Shown here: one piece after another, positions 35,380-45,629 of the stretch
Layout of the letters: the number at the start of each line of letters is the position of its first letter
Position numbering within the stretch: the first letter of the stretch is position 1
Assembly (NCBI RefSeq): GCF_040760005.1
Contig: NZ_CP099760.1
Coordinates: 2,847,501-2,911,500, forward strand
DNA: 64,000 bases
Direction: 5' to 3'
Source: Pseudomonas sp. stari2
GTDB lineage: Bacteria; Pseudomonadota; Gammaproteobacteria; Pseudomonadales; Pseudomonadaceae
Made by a program: the position numbers and the translations under genes
Notes under the pieces: model-generated
The model's input: the letters and a program-made list of their open reading frames with translations, nothing else
What the model was told of the DNA's origin: nothing
Databases searched by the model: none

Positions 35380-35805
35380 TCACTGCGTCGAAAGATCGAT
35401 GCAGGCTGAGCGTGGGGTGTCGTGACGTTCTGCGGCAGACGCACCCGCTAGCGGCGTGGGGTGGTCCGGCGCTGTGATGCCCCGATGGCCCAGGTTGTCG
35501 AGCAACGTGGATCGTGCAATCTCGATGAGCCATGCCCGAAACGGAAAGCCGGGGTCATGCCGGGCCTGCTCGAGATACAGGGTCTTGAAGGCTTGCTGGA
35601 CGAGGCGGCCGGTGTCCTCGCGACTGATCCTTCCGGCCTGTACCTGGCCTTCGAAATAGGCGATGAGCAACGGTGTCACCGTCGCGAACAGTTGCTGGGA
35701 TTCAGCCCTGTCATGCCTGACGGCGCCCGTGACCAAGGCATACAGTTCGTCGTTGCCGAGTCGGTCAGCCTCGCACAGGCAATGTTGGCGATAACCTTCA
35801 GCCAT
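35380..35805 (-). CDS. Sigma-70 region-2-like protein without region 4
   Basis: This 141-residue protein aligns with ECF sigma factor region 2: a helix ending in LFATVTPLLIAYFEGQV, then the RNA-polymerase-binding and -10-melting helices DTGRLVQQAFKTLYLEQARH and FPFRAWLIEIARSTLLDNLGHRG. No region 4 HTH follows; the last 30 residues are short and disordered (Pro/Ala/Asp-rich). The protein is therefore shorter than normal ECF factors (about 170-200 aa). GAGGGA precedes the ATG at 35805. It lies directly upstream of ohr on the same strand. It may be a degraded or specialised sigma factor or a polymerase-binding modulator. Confidence 0.6.
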   Translation of the reverse strand: MAEGYRQHCLCEADRLGNDELYALVTGAVRHDRAESQQLFATVTPLLIAYFEGQVQAGRISREDTGRLVQQAFKTLYLEQARHDPGFPFRAWLIEIARSTLLDNLGHRGITAPDHPTPLAGASAAERHDTPRSACIDLSTQ

Positions 35806-36620
35806 GATCGGATCCCTCGCAAAACCATCGTTCGACCGACCGCGACAACCCATGATGTCTGCAGGTTGCCTGACGTTCAGCGGTGAGCGTCAATCCTGCC
35901 CCCAGGACCTGATCGACTGCCAGTTATGCGTTGTTAGCGCTTGTTAGCGATGTGTGAATGATGTGATTGAAGTGACGACTGCCTGGCTGTCAGGCCGGGG
36001 TCTTGGCGTGGTTTTCCGGCAGTGGATGCCTGAAGGACGGGCAGGTTTGCGCGGGCGCATTTATGACAACCCGGTCGCTTGGCCATCATTCCGATGGCGT
36101 AGGAAACAACCGATATTTATTTCGCACTTTTCCTACATTTTGTTTGCCTCTCCAGCAAAAAACGTGGTTATTATCCGGCGGCGCTTCGGGTCACAAACCC
36201 GGCGCCAGAAGATTGCCGTGTGTCTACAGACCCGGCAGTCGCAGCCGATCGGGACCACCCTGGCGCTGTCACCCACCGCGCAGGTTGTTCCTCGTCGTTG
36301 ACCCTCAAATGGAAGTCGAGGTTTCAATTGATCACGCGGTTTGCAATCGACGATGCAATGAGCAGGGCGACGGACGTCGTCAACGATTCAGTCATCTCCC
36401 CAGCTGCCTGCGCGGACCGCGCCGCGGTGTTCTTCGCCAGCCTTTCTCCCCCCGGCTTCCTGTGTGTGCCCGCGTGCGACGCGAGTCTGCATGCGCGTGC
36501 CGCGCCATCTTCCTGAATTCGAATGACCGAACCGGTACTTGCTGCCGGGGCCTGACTGGCGGGGCGTGTGCTGTCTCTGCCTGATCACAAAAATAATGCA
36601 GTCATGGACGGTAGCCTCCG
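35806..36620. other. Long intergenic region upstream of the megasynthase operon
   Basis: This 815-base stretch between the divergent sigma-like gene and NRPS1 has no convincing coding frame. It holds a tandem 10-base repeat TTGTTAGCGC/TTGTTAGCGA (35931-35950) and an AT-rich block near 36110-36175. A weak promoter-like pair TTGCCT (36144) and TATTAT (36169), 19 bases apart, lies in that block. It probably carries the control elements and a long 5' leader for the operon. Confidence 0.5.
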
Positions 36621-39600
36621 ATGCTCGACAACACTTCCTTGCGTGGGACGAATCCCGCGCAGCCCGACGTTTCATCCTCGATTCCGTTCGACACCGATCT
36701 GTGCGTGCACGGTCTGTTCGAAGCGCAGGTGCTGCGCAACCCCGAGGCCATTGCCGTCCGTTGGCAAGCAGAGGCGCTCAGCTACCGCAATCTCAATATC
36801 CGCGCCAACCGCCTGGCCCATCACCTGTGCAGCCTCGGCGTCGGGCCGGACGTGCGGGTGGGGATTTGTCTTGAGCGTTCGCTGGAGATGCTGGTGGGTG
36901 TGCTCGCGGTGCTCAAGGCCGGGGGTGCCTATGTGCCGCTGGACCCGGCGTATCCGCAGGCGCGGCTGGCGCACATGCTGGCCGACAGCGCACCGCCGGT
37001 GGTGCTGACCCACGGTCAGGCGCGGCATGTTTTGTTGGCTGCGCTCGAGCAATCGGCCATGGCGCCGACGGTGCTCGATCTGGGCGATTCCACCCATTGG
37101 GCTTCACAGTCACCCGAGAATCCTGATCCCCACGTGACAGGCCTGACACCTCGACACCTGGCCTACGTGATCTACACCTCCGGCTCGACCGGCACCCCGA
37201 AAGGCGTGATGGTCGAGCATCGCGGGTTGATCGCCGTAAGCGCCGCCTGGGCGCAACTCTATGCGCTGGGCGAGCCGCTCAATCACCTGCAAATGGCCGG
37301 GTTTTCCTTCGACGTGTTCAGCGCCGACCTGATTCGTGCGCTGGGTTTTGGCGGCACGCTCGTGCTGTGCCCCCGCGACACCTTGATGGACCCGCCGGCC
37401 CTGTATCGCTTGATGCGCGAAGCGCAGATCGGTTTTGCCGACTTCGTCCCGGCGCTGCTCAATCCCTTGCTGGCCTGGGCCGAAGATACCGGCCACGACT
37501 TGTCGTTCCTGCGCACCGTGGTCTGCGGCTCGGACATCTGGACTGCCCACAGCGCACGGCAATTGCGCAGGCTTTGCGGTGAGCGAGTGCAGATCGTCCA
37601 GGCCTATGGCGTGACCGAAGCGAGCATCGACAGCACCTGTTTCGAGTTCACCGAAAGCAGTCAGGTCGACACTGTGCTGCCCATCGGCCGGGCACTGCCC
37701 AATACCCGGATTTACCTGCTCGACGAACAAGGCGAGCCCGTTGCCGAGGGGGGCGCGGGCGAGTTGTACATCGGTGGCGTCGGCGTGGCGCGGGGTTATC
37801 TGAACCTGCCGCAACTCACTGCCGAGCGCTTCATCGACAACCCGTTCGTGGCGGGCGAACGCTTGTATCGAACCGGAGATCTGGCGCGTTACCGAGCTGA
37901 CGGCCAACTGGAATTCCTCGGCCGCAACGATTCCCAGGCCAAGTTGCGCGGGCTGCGTCTGGAACTGGGGGAAATCGAAACCCGGCTGGCGGACATTGCA
38001 GGCGTGCGTGAAAGCGTGGTGTTGCTGCGTCAGGACGGTCTCGGTGAACCTCGACTGGTCGCGTACTACTGCGAAAAACCGGGCACAACGCTGAGTCCGC
38101 GTTTCCTGCGTGAACAGCTGCAAACCAGCCTGCCGGATTACATGGTGCCGACTGCATTCGTGCGTCTCGACGCGTTGCCGTTGACCGCCAACGGCAAGGT
38201 TGATCGGCCCGGTTTGCCGGCGCCGGACGTCGAGGCGTTCGATCAGCAGGAATACCAGGCGCCGCAGGGAACGCTGGAAACCACGCTCGCCGCGATCTGG
38301 GCCGAAGTGCTCGGCGTCGAGCGAGTGGGGCGTGAGGATCAGTTCTTTGCTCTCGGCGGTCACTCGTTGCTGGTGATGCGGGTGTTGGCGCAGGTTCGCC
38401 ATACGCTGGGGCTGGAAGTTGCGCCTTCGACGCTGTTTGCCGCACCCGTTCTGAAACTGTTCGCCGAACGGCTGCAAGCCAGTCAGGTGGCGGCTCGTCC
38501 GGCGATTACGGCCCTTGAACGCTCGGGCGCGCAAACGTTGTCGTCTGCCCAGCAGCGCCTCTGGTTTCTGGCACAAATGGAGGGTGGCAACGCGGCGTAT
38601 CACATGCCGCTGAACCTGCGCTTGCGGGGTTCGCTGGATGTGCCGGCGCTCGAACGCAGCTTCAATCAACTGGTGGCGCGCCATGCTGCGCTGCGCACCA
38701 CTTTCATTGCCGTTGAAGGGGAAGGGCGGCAGCAGGTTTCACCGCCCGCGCACAGCCTTCGACTGACCGTCACCGATCTGCAAGGGCCCGATGCTCAAGA
38801 GCGTCTCACCCGATTGATCGACGAGGAGGGCGCCCGGCCGTTCGACCTGAGCCGTGGCCCGCTGATGCGCGTATGCCTGGTGCGCTTGGCGCCGGACGAC
38901 CATGTGCTGATGCTGACCCAGCACCACATCATCTCCGACGGCTGGTCGATGGGCGTGCTCACCCGGGAACTGGGGCAACTGTACGAAGCGGCGTTGCAGG
39001 ATCGCGACGATCCGCTGCCGCCGTTGCCCGTGCAGTATGTGGATTACGCCGTGTGGCAGAAACAATGGCTGACCGGCGACGTGCTGGAGCAGCAAAGCCG
39101 TTACTGGCGCGAAACCCTGACGGGCGCGCCGGTGCTGCTGGAGTTGCCGACCGATCACAAGCGTCCACCCGTGCAGGACTACCTCGGCGGCTTTGTCCCG
39201 CTGTTCTTCGACGAAGCCTTGACCACGCGCCTGAAAGCCCTAGGCATGCAACAAGGCACCACACTGTTCATGACCTTGCTGGCCGGTTTTTCGCTGCTGT
39301 TGTCGCGCCTGTCGGGGCAGGACGATGTGGTGATCGGCGTGCCATCGGCCAACCGTCCGCAGCAGGAACTGGAAGGGCTGATCGGCTTCTTCGTCAACAC
39401 CCTGGCCCTGCGCATGACCCGATCGGGTACGCCGTCAGTAGCGCAATGGCTGCAACAGGCGCGCAGAGTCGCACTGGGGGCTCAGGAGCATCAAGACCTG
39501 CCGTTCGAGCAAGTGGTGGAGTTGCTCAATCCGCCGCGCAGTCTGGCCCACAGTCCGCTGTTCCAGGTGCTGTTTGCGTGGGAGCAGGATCAGGACTCCG

Positions 39601-42600
39601 ATTTGCTGCTGACCGGGCTGGACGTCACGCCGGTCGAGAGCAGTCATCACGTGGCCAAGTTCGATCTGCAATTGGCACTCCATGAACGTGACGGGCAGAT
39701 TGTCGGTGGTCTGGAATACGCCTCTGGCCTGTTCGAACGCGGCACCGTCGAGCAGTTTGGCGAGTACCTGCGCCGGGTGCTGACGCAGATGGTCGAGGAC
39801 AGCGAGCAATCACTAACCGCGATCAAGTTGCAGAGCGCCGAACAACATCAGCAGATCGTCCATGAGTGGAACCGCACCGCGCGGGATACGTCGTCACTGC
39901 CCGGTTGCGTGGCGCGTTTCGAAAGCCTCGCCCGGCAAACGCCCGACGCCGTGGCGCTGCTCGCCGACCGTGAGCAACTGAGTTACGGCGAACTGAATCG
40001 CGCCGCCAACCGTCTCGCGCATTACCTGACCGAACAGGGCGTCGGCCCCGAACATCGCGTCGGCCTGTGCCTGGAGCGCTCGCCGCAAATGGTCATCGGC
40101 CTGCTGGCGATCCTCAAGGCCGGTGCGGCGTACGTGCCATTCGATCCGGCTTATCCGAGTGAACGTCTGGCGTTCATGTTCAGCGATGCCGCGCCGACCA
40201 TGCTGCTGACGCAATCGAGCCTGATGGCCGGGCTGCCGGTGAACGAGGCGCAGATTTGCTGCCTGGACACTGATGCATCGCAATGGGCACAGCACCCGAC
40301 GGATGATCCGCAAGTCAATGTGAGCCCGGAAAACCTCGGCTACGTGCTCTACACCTCCGGCTCCACCGGCCGCCCGAAAGGCGTCGCCCACAACCGCCGC
40401 GCGCTGGACAACCTGATCAACTGGCAACTCGATCAAGTGACGACACCGCAGCGCGTGCTGCAATTCGCCTCGCTGAACTTCGACGTTTCGTTCCAGGAAA
40501 TCTGCAGCACGCTCTGCCAGGGCGGCAGCCTGCTGCTGATGACCGAGGACAGCCGCAAGGACTTGGCAGCACTGCGCCCGACGCTGGTGGCCGAAGGCGT
40601 GCAGCGGGCGTTCCTGCCATTCGCCGTGTTGCAGCAACTCGCTGGCCTGACCGAGGCAGATGCACCGATTCCGGCCGGTGGTTGCGAAATCATCACTGCC
40701 GGTGAAGCCCTGCAAATCAATGACGAGCTGCGCGGTTTTGTCCGTGGGCTCGGCGGCGCGCAGTTGCATAACCAATACGGGCCGACCGAAACCCATGTGG
40801 TCAGCCAGTTCAGCCTCGACTGCAACGAGGCCGAGTCCTGGCCGGACGCGCCGCCCATTGGCCGTCCTATCGCCAACGCGCGGCTGTACGTGCTGGACGA
40901 ACATTTGAATCCGGTGCCGGTCGGTGTGGCGGGCGAGTTGTACATTGCTGGCGCCTGTCTGGCCCGGGGTTACCTGAACCGCCCGGACCTGACCGCCGAA
41001 CGCTTCCTGCCGGACCCGTTCAGCGACGAGCCGGGCGCGCGGATGTACCGCAGCGGTGACCTTGCGAAATTCCAGGCCGACGGCAACGTGCAGTACCTGG
41101 GGCGCATCGACCAACAGGTGAAATTGCGCGGCTTCCGCATCGAGCTCGGTGAGATCGACAGTCTGTTGCATCAGCAACCCGGCGTGCAGGAAGCCGCCGT
41201 GCTGCTGCGTGAAGACGTGGCCGGGGACAAGCGTCTGGTGGCCTATGTGGTCGGCACCGCGCCCAGCGAGTTCCTCCGTGCCGAACTGCAACGCCAGTTG
41301 CCCGAACACATGATCCCGAGTGCCTGGGTCCGGCTTTCGCAATTACCGCTGACCCGCAATGGCAAGCTCGACCGACAGGCGCTGCCGGCACCGGAGCGCA
41401 GCGCCGGGGCGACCTACGAGGCGCCGCGCAACGACACCGAACGGCAAATGGCCGAGATCTGGGCCGAAGTGCTCAAGTGCGAGCGGGTGGGCATACACGA
41501 CAACTTCTTCGACCTCGGCGGCCACTCGCTGCTGGCGACGCGGATGATCTACGCGATCAACCAGCGGATGGGCGCGCAACTGTCCCTGAGCAGTCTGTTC
41601 CAAACGCCCGTATTGATGGATCTGGCGGCGCAGGTCTCGCGTGATGATCAGAGCATCGAACCGGCGTTCATCCAGATCGAGCCGGATCGCGCTAATCGAC
41701 ATGAACCGTTCTCCCTGACCGATATCCAGCAAGCGTACTGGTTCGGCCGCGAGGCCACGGTCAGCCTCGGTGGTGTCAGCGCTCACGGCTACGAAGAGCT
41801 GCGCATTCCAGAGTTCGACGCCGAACGTTTCGAGCTAGCGCTGAACCGCATGATCCAGCGCCACGACATGCTGCGCGTGATCTTCCTCAGCGACGGCACG
41901 CAACAGGTGCTGGCTCAGGTGCCGACCTACCACATGCCCCGCAGCGATCTGCGCGGATTGCCCGCCGAAGAGGTGCAGCGCACGCTGGAGGCAACCCGCG
42001 AACGCCAGTCCCATCAGGTGCTGGACGCCAGTCGCTGGCCGCTGTTCGAGTTCAGCCTGTCGTTGCTCGATGACGGCATCACCCATTTGCACATCAGCCT
42101 CGATGCGCTGATCGTCGACGCGGCGAGCACGCAGATTCTCGCCCGCGAACTCATGGCGTTCTACGTCGATCCGGCGCTGGAACTGGCGGAACCGGGCCTG
42201 ACTTTCCGCGACTACGTATTGGCCGAACAGCAACTGCGCAACGGTCGCCGCTACGAGCAGGCGCTGGGCTACTGGCGCGAACGGGTGACCACTCTGGCCC
42301 CGGCGCCGGACTTGCCGCTGGTGCGCCAACCCGAGAGCATTGCCAACCCGCACTTCACCCGCCGTGACCGCGACATGTCGGCGGCGCAGTGGGCACAACT
42401 CAAAGCCGTGGCCAAGCAATTTGCGGTGACGCCGTCGGTGATGCTCCTGACCGCCTTCAGCGAAGTGCTGGCGCTGTGGAGCCGCACGCCGCGATTCACC
42501 CTGAGCCTGCCGCTGTTCAATCGCATGCCGTTGCACCCGGATGTCGATGAAATCATCGGCGACTTCACCTCGCTGGTGCTGCTGGAAGTCGGCATCGACG

Positions 42601-45600
42601 GGGCGCTGAGCTTCACCGACAAGGCCCGCGCCGTGCAGGCGCAGCTGTGGCGCGACATCGATCATTCGGTGGTCAGCGGTGTGCGGGTGCTGCGCGAATT
42701 GTCCCAGGCCCGGGGCGTGCAGCAGACGGCGATGCCGATCGTGTTCAACAGCACGCTGTCGGAAGCGGCGCCGGAACTGGCCGAATTCAACCTGGCCGAC
42801 GCGTTGAACGCCAAGCACATGCACAGCATCACCCAGACCCCGCAGGTGTGGCTCGACCACACCTTGCTGGAGCTGGAAGGACGGCTGTTGTTCAACTGGG
42901 ACAGCATCGACGAACTGTTCCCGCAAGGCATGATCGAGCAGATGTTCGTCGCCTATAACACGCTGCTCGACAGCCTGTGCGAGCCGGCAGCCTGGGGCGC
43001 CAACACGCCACAACTGCTGCCGCAGGCGCGGTTGCCGGCACCGGTCGACAATCAGCAAACGCTGCCATTGATGCACGAACTGTTCGAACGTCAGGCACTC
43101 GCCACGCCGGACGCACTGGCAGTAATCGGCACGCGGCAGCTGACATACGCCCAGTTGCGCTTTGAGGCCCGACAACTCGGCGCCCGCCTGCAAGCGCAGG
43201 GTGTGCTGCCAAACCGGTTGGTCGCGGTGGTGATGGAGCGCGGCTGGGAGCAGGTGGTGGCGACCCTGGCGATTCTGTATGCCGGCGGCGCTTACCTGCC
43301 CATCGAACCGACCCAACCAGCGGAACGATTGCGGCATATTCTGGAGCGGGCCGAGGCGAGCCTGGCCCTGACCCAACCGGCGCTGCTCGACAAAATCGAA
43401 TGGCCGGCGCAGGTCACGCCCATTGCCGTGACCGATGCAGTCTCAAACGATGCATTGCCACTGCAACCGGTGCAGGTGAAAGAAAGCGACCTCGCTTACG
43501 TGATCTACACCTCCGGCTCCACCGGTCAGCCGAAAGGCGTGGTGATCGACCATCGCGGTGCGGTCAACACGCTGCTCGACATCAACCGGCGCTTTGCCGT
43601 CGGCCCGAACGACCGCGTATTGGCGATTTCCTCGCTGAGTTTCGATCTGTCGGTCTATGACTTCTTCGGCACGCTGGCGGTAGGCGCGGCGGTGGTCATC
43701 CTTGATCCGCAACTGACTCTTGATCCGGCGCATTGGCTCGAATTGATCAAGCGTCATCAGGTCAGCCTGTGGAACTCGGTGCCGGCGCTGCTCGGCATGC
43801 TGGTCGAGTATGTGGAGGGCGAGGGCGGCGCACTGCCTGCCAACCTGCGGGTGGCGATGTTGTCGGGCGACTGGATTCCGTTGACCCTGCCCGAGCGGGC
43901 CTGGGCGTTGCAGCCGGATTTGCAGTTGATCAGTCTCGGCGGCGCCACCGAAGCGTCGATCTGGTCGATCTATTATCCGGTGCAGCACGTCGATCCGACC
44001 TGGCGCAGTATTCCCTACGGCAAGGCCCTCGACCATCAGCGTTTCTACGTGCTGGATGAAGCGCTGCAAGTGCGACCGACCTGGGTTGCGGGTCAGCTGT
44101 ACATCGGCGGCATCGGTCTGGCCAAGGGTTACTGGCGTGACGAGAAACTCAGCGCGGGCAGTTTCTTCAATCATCCACTGACCGGCGAACGGCTGTATCG
44201 CACCGGCGACCTGGGGCGCTTGCTACCGGACGGCAACATCGAATTCCTTGGTCGCGAAGACAATCAGGTCAAGGTGCAGGGTTATCGCATCGAGCTGGAC
44301 GAGATCGAAGCCGCGCTCAATCGCCATCCTGGCGTGCAGAGCGCGGTGGTGCGGATTCTAGGCAGCACACTGGGCGAGAAGCGTCTGGCGGGTTATGTGC
44401 TCAAGGCCGATCCGGCGTTGCAGGCCAGTGACCTCACCGACTACCTGACGGACAAGCTGCCGGCGTACATGATTCCGACGTCGTTCACCTTCGTCGACGC
44501 CTGGCCGTTGTCCTCCAACGGCAAGGTCGACAAGAAGCGCCTGCCGGAACCGGAGCAAATCGAGGAACAAGGGCCGGCGCTGGAAGTCGAGGGCCCGCAG
44601 GAACAGCGGCTGGTGGAAATCGTGCAGGGCGTGCTCAAGCGCGAATCCATTGCCGCCAACGCCAATCTGCTGAACCTCGGCGCAACGTCAATCGATATCG
44701 TCAGGATCAGCAACGCTCTGTCCGGCGCCTTGCAGTTCCGCCCGCACGTGGCGCAACTGTTGGCCCAGCCGACGTTGCTGCACCTGCTGGGCATGTACCG
44801 CCAGAACCGGTCGCGTCAGGAGTTGCTCGGCAACGTCCAGCAGGCGCCGGAGACCCCGCAGGACATCATCGAAGATCCGCAGCAACGGGCGCAGTTCAAG
44901 GCTGAGCAACGCGGTCGCCGTGTCTTCGCTCAAGCCTTGCCGGAGGTGGCACTGGACTTGCCGCATAACCCGGCGTTCGCCCGGCGTTTGAGTGATTACC
45001 GCTCGGTGCGCCAGTTCGGCGAGCAGCCGATTGCCACTCAAGCCTTCGCGCATGTATTGGCGGCACTGGCCCAGGGGCAACTCGACGGCGAGGTGAAATA
45101 CCAGTTCCCTTCGGCGGGCGGGTTGTACCCGATTCAGGCGTACCTCTACGTCAAACCGGATCGCGTGCTCGGCGTGCCCGGTGGCGCGTATTACTACGAT
45201 CCCCGCCGGCATCGTTTGCTGGCGCTCCAGAGCGGACTGCTCGACCCGGACACCTACGACTATTTCGTCAATCGCCCGGTGTACGAGAACGCCGCGTTCT
45301 CGCTGTTCTTTATCGCCGACATAGCCGCGATCCGCCCGCTGTATGGCGAGCGCAGCCGCGACTTCTGCCACATCGAAAGCGGTGCCATGGCGCAGCTGTT
45401 GAGCATGACCGCCGTCGAGCACGGCCTGGGTCTGTGCGGGATCGGTTCGGTCGAGGAACAGCAACTTACGGCGTTGTTCGACCTCGGGCCAAACCACGAG
45501 TTGATCTACTCGATGATCGGCGGCCTGCGCACGGCCGATGAACAACATCGTGCGCCGGTCGAGGCGTTTGCCATCGAGCCCGTGACCGCCAGCCTGGACG

Positions 45601-45629
45601 ACGAAGACATGGAGGAGTTCGAAGTATGA
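36621..45629 (+). CDS. Nonribosomal peptide synthetase 1: A-T-C-A-T-Cy-A-T-Ox
   Basis: This 3002-residue protein has A1 (YTSGSTGTPKG about 184), T1 (LGGHSLL, Ser about 582), a condensation domain (HHIISDG about 768), A2 (about 1244), T2 (Ser about 1636), and a heterocyclisation domain with its DxxxxDxxS signature (DALIVDAAS, about 1828-1836). A3 (about 2296), T3 (LGATSI, Ser about 2690) and a C-terminal SagB-type flavin oxidase (SAGGLYPIQAYL about 2830) follow. Hand-read A-pocket codes are DVADVGAID for A1 (basic, Arg-like), DVQFIAQVV for A2 (Pro-like) and DLYNMSLIW for A3 (Cys). So Cys should be cyclised and oxidised to a thiazole. There is no N-terminal C domain, so A1 starts the chain. The C terminus is acidic (DDEDMEEFEV), a likely docking tail. 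Confidence 0.9.
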   Translation: MLDNTSLRGTNPAQPDVSSSIPFDTDLCVHGLFEAQVLRNPEAIAVRWQAEALSYRNLNIRANRLAHHLCSLGVGPDVRVGICLERSLEMLVGVLAVLKAGGAYVPLDPAYPQARLAHMLADSAPPVVLTHGQARHVLLAALEQSAMAPTVLDLGDSTHWASQSPENPDPHVTGLTPRHLAYVIYTSGSTGTPKGVMVEHRGLIAVSAAWAQLYALGEPLNHLQMAGFSFDVFSADLIRALGFGGTLVLCPRDTLMDPPALYRLMREAQIGFADFVPALLNPLLAWAEDTGHDLSFLRTVVCGSDIWTAHSARQLRRLCGERVQIVQAYGVTEASIDSTCFEFTESSQVDTVLPIGRALPNTRIYLLDEQGEPVAEGGAGELYIGGVGVARGYLNLPQLTAERFIDNPFVAGERLYRTGDLARYRADGQLEFLGRNDSQAKLRGLRLELGEIETRLADIAGVRESVVLLRQDGLGEPRLVAYYCEKPGTTLSPRFLREQLQTSLPDYMVPTAFVRLDALPLTANGKVDRPGLPAPDVEAFDQQEYQAPQGTLETTLAAIWAEVLGVERVGREDQFFALGGHSLLVMRVLAQVRHTLGLEVAPSTLFAAPVLKLFAERLQASQVAARPAITALERSGAQTLSSAQQRLWFLAQMEGGNAAYHMPLNLRLRGSLDVPALERSFNQLVARHAALRTTFIAVEGEGRQQVSPPAHSLRLTVTDLQGPDAQERLTRLIDEEGARPFDLSRGPLMRVCLVRLAPDDHVLMLTQHHIISDGWSMGVLTRELGQLYEAALQDRDDPLPPLPVQYVDYAVWQKQWLTGDVLEQQSRYWRETLTGAPVLLELPTDHKRPPVQDYLGGFVPLFFDEALTTRLKALGMQQGTTLFMTLLAGFSLLLSRLSGQDDVVIGVPSANRPQQELEGLIGFFVNTLALRMTRSGTPSVAQWLQQARRVALGAQEHQDLPFEQVVELLNPPRSLAHSPLFQVLFAWEQDQDSDLLLTGLDVTPVESSHHVAKFDLQLALHERDGQIVGGLEYASGLFERGTVEQFGEYLRRVLTQMVEDSEQSLTAIKLQSAEQHQQIVHEWNRTARDTSSLPGCVARFESLARQTPDAVALLADREQLSYGELNRAANRLAHYLTEQGVGPEHRVGLCLERSPQMVIGLLAILKAGAAYVPFDPAYPSERLAFMFSDAAPTMLLTQSSLMAGLPVNEAQICCLDTDASQWAQHPTDDPQVNVSPENLGYVLYTSGSTGRPKGVAHNRRALDNLINWQLDQVTTPQRVLQFASLNFDVSFQEICSTLCQGGSLLLMTEDSRKDLAALRPTLVAEGVQRAFLPFAVLQQLAGLTEADAPIPAGGCEIITAGEALQINDELRGFVRGLGGAQLHNQYGPTETHVVSQFSLDCNEAESWPDAPPIGRPIANARLYVLDEHLNPVPVGVAGELYIAGACLARGYLNRPDLTAERFLPDPFSDEPGARMYRSGDLAKFQADGNVQYLGRIDQQVKLRGFRIELGEIDSLLHQQPGVQEAAVLLREDVAGDKRLVAYVVGTAPSEFLRAELQRQLPEHMIPSAWVRLSQLPLTRNGKLDRQALPAPERSAGATYEAPRNDTERQMAEIWAEVLKCERVGIHDNFFDLGGHSLLATRMIYAINQRMGAQLSLSSLFQTPVLMDLAAQVSRDDQSIEPAFIQIEPDRANRHEPFSLTDIQQAYWFGREATVSLGGVSAHGYEELRIPEFDAERFELALNRMIQRHDMLRVIFLSDGTQQVLAQVPTYHMPRSDLRGLPAEEVQRTLEATRERQSHQVLDASRWPLFEFSLSLLDDGITHLHISLDALIVDAASTQILARELMAFYVDPALELAEPGLTFRDYVLAEQQLRNGRRYEQALGYWRERVTTLAPAPDLPLVRQPESIANPHFTRRDRDMSAAQWAQLKAVAKQFAVTPSVMLLTAFSEVLALWSRTPRFTLSLPLFNRMPLHPDVDEIIGDFTSLVLLEVGIDGALSFTDKARAVQAQLWRDIDHSVVSGVRVLRELSQARGVQQTAMPIVFNSTLSEAAPELAEFNLADALNAKHMHSITQTPQVWLDHTLLELEGRLLFNWDSIDELFPQGMIEQMFVAYNTLLDSLCEPAAWGANTPQLLPQARLPAPVDNQQTLPLMHELFERQALATPDALAVIGTRQLTYAQLRFEARQLGARLQAQGVLPNRLVAVVMERGWEQVVATLAILYAGGAYLPIEPTQPAERLRHILERAEASLALTQPALLDKIEWPAQVTPIAVTDAVSNDALPLQPVQVKESDLAYVIYTSGSTGQPKGVVIDHRGAVNTLLDINRRFAVGPNDRVLAISSLSFDLSVYDFFGTLAVGAAVVILDPQLTLDPAHWLELIKRHQVSLWNSVPALLGMLVEYVEGEGGALPANLRVAMLSGDWIPLTLPERAWALQPDLQLISLGGATEASIWSIYYPVQHVDPTWRSIPYGKALDHQRFYVLDEALQVRPTWVAGQLYIGGIGLAKGYWRDEKLSAGSFFNHPLTGERLYRTGDLGRLLPDGNIEFLGREDNQVKVQGYRIELDEIEAALNRHPGVQSAVVRILGSTLGEKRLAGYVLKADPALQASDLTDYLTDKLPAYMIPTSFTFVDAWPLSSNGKVDKKRLPEPEQIEEQGPALEVEGPQEQRLVEIVQGVLKRESIAANANLLNLGATSIDIVRISNALSGALQFRPHVAQLLAQPTLLHLLGMYRQNRSRQELLGNVQQAPETPQDIIEDPQQRAQFKAEQRGRRVFAQALPEVALDLPHNPAFARRLSDYRSVRQFGEQPIATQAFAHVLAALAQGQLDGEVKYQFPSAGGLYPIQAYLYVKPDRVLGVPGGAYYYDPRRHRLLALQSGLLDPDTYDYFVNRPVYENAAFSLFFIADIAAIRPLYGERSRDFCHIESGAMAQLLSMTAVEHGLGLCGIGSVEEQQLTALFDLGPNHELIYSMIGGLRTADEQHRAPVEAFAIEPVTASLDDEDMEEFEV

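Noticed and set aside
36003-36584. 193-residue frame in the region before NRPS1
   Set aside because: Cys/Arg-rich with no motif, poor start context and competing frames of similar quality; treated as non-coding.
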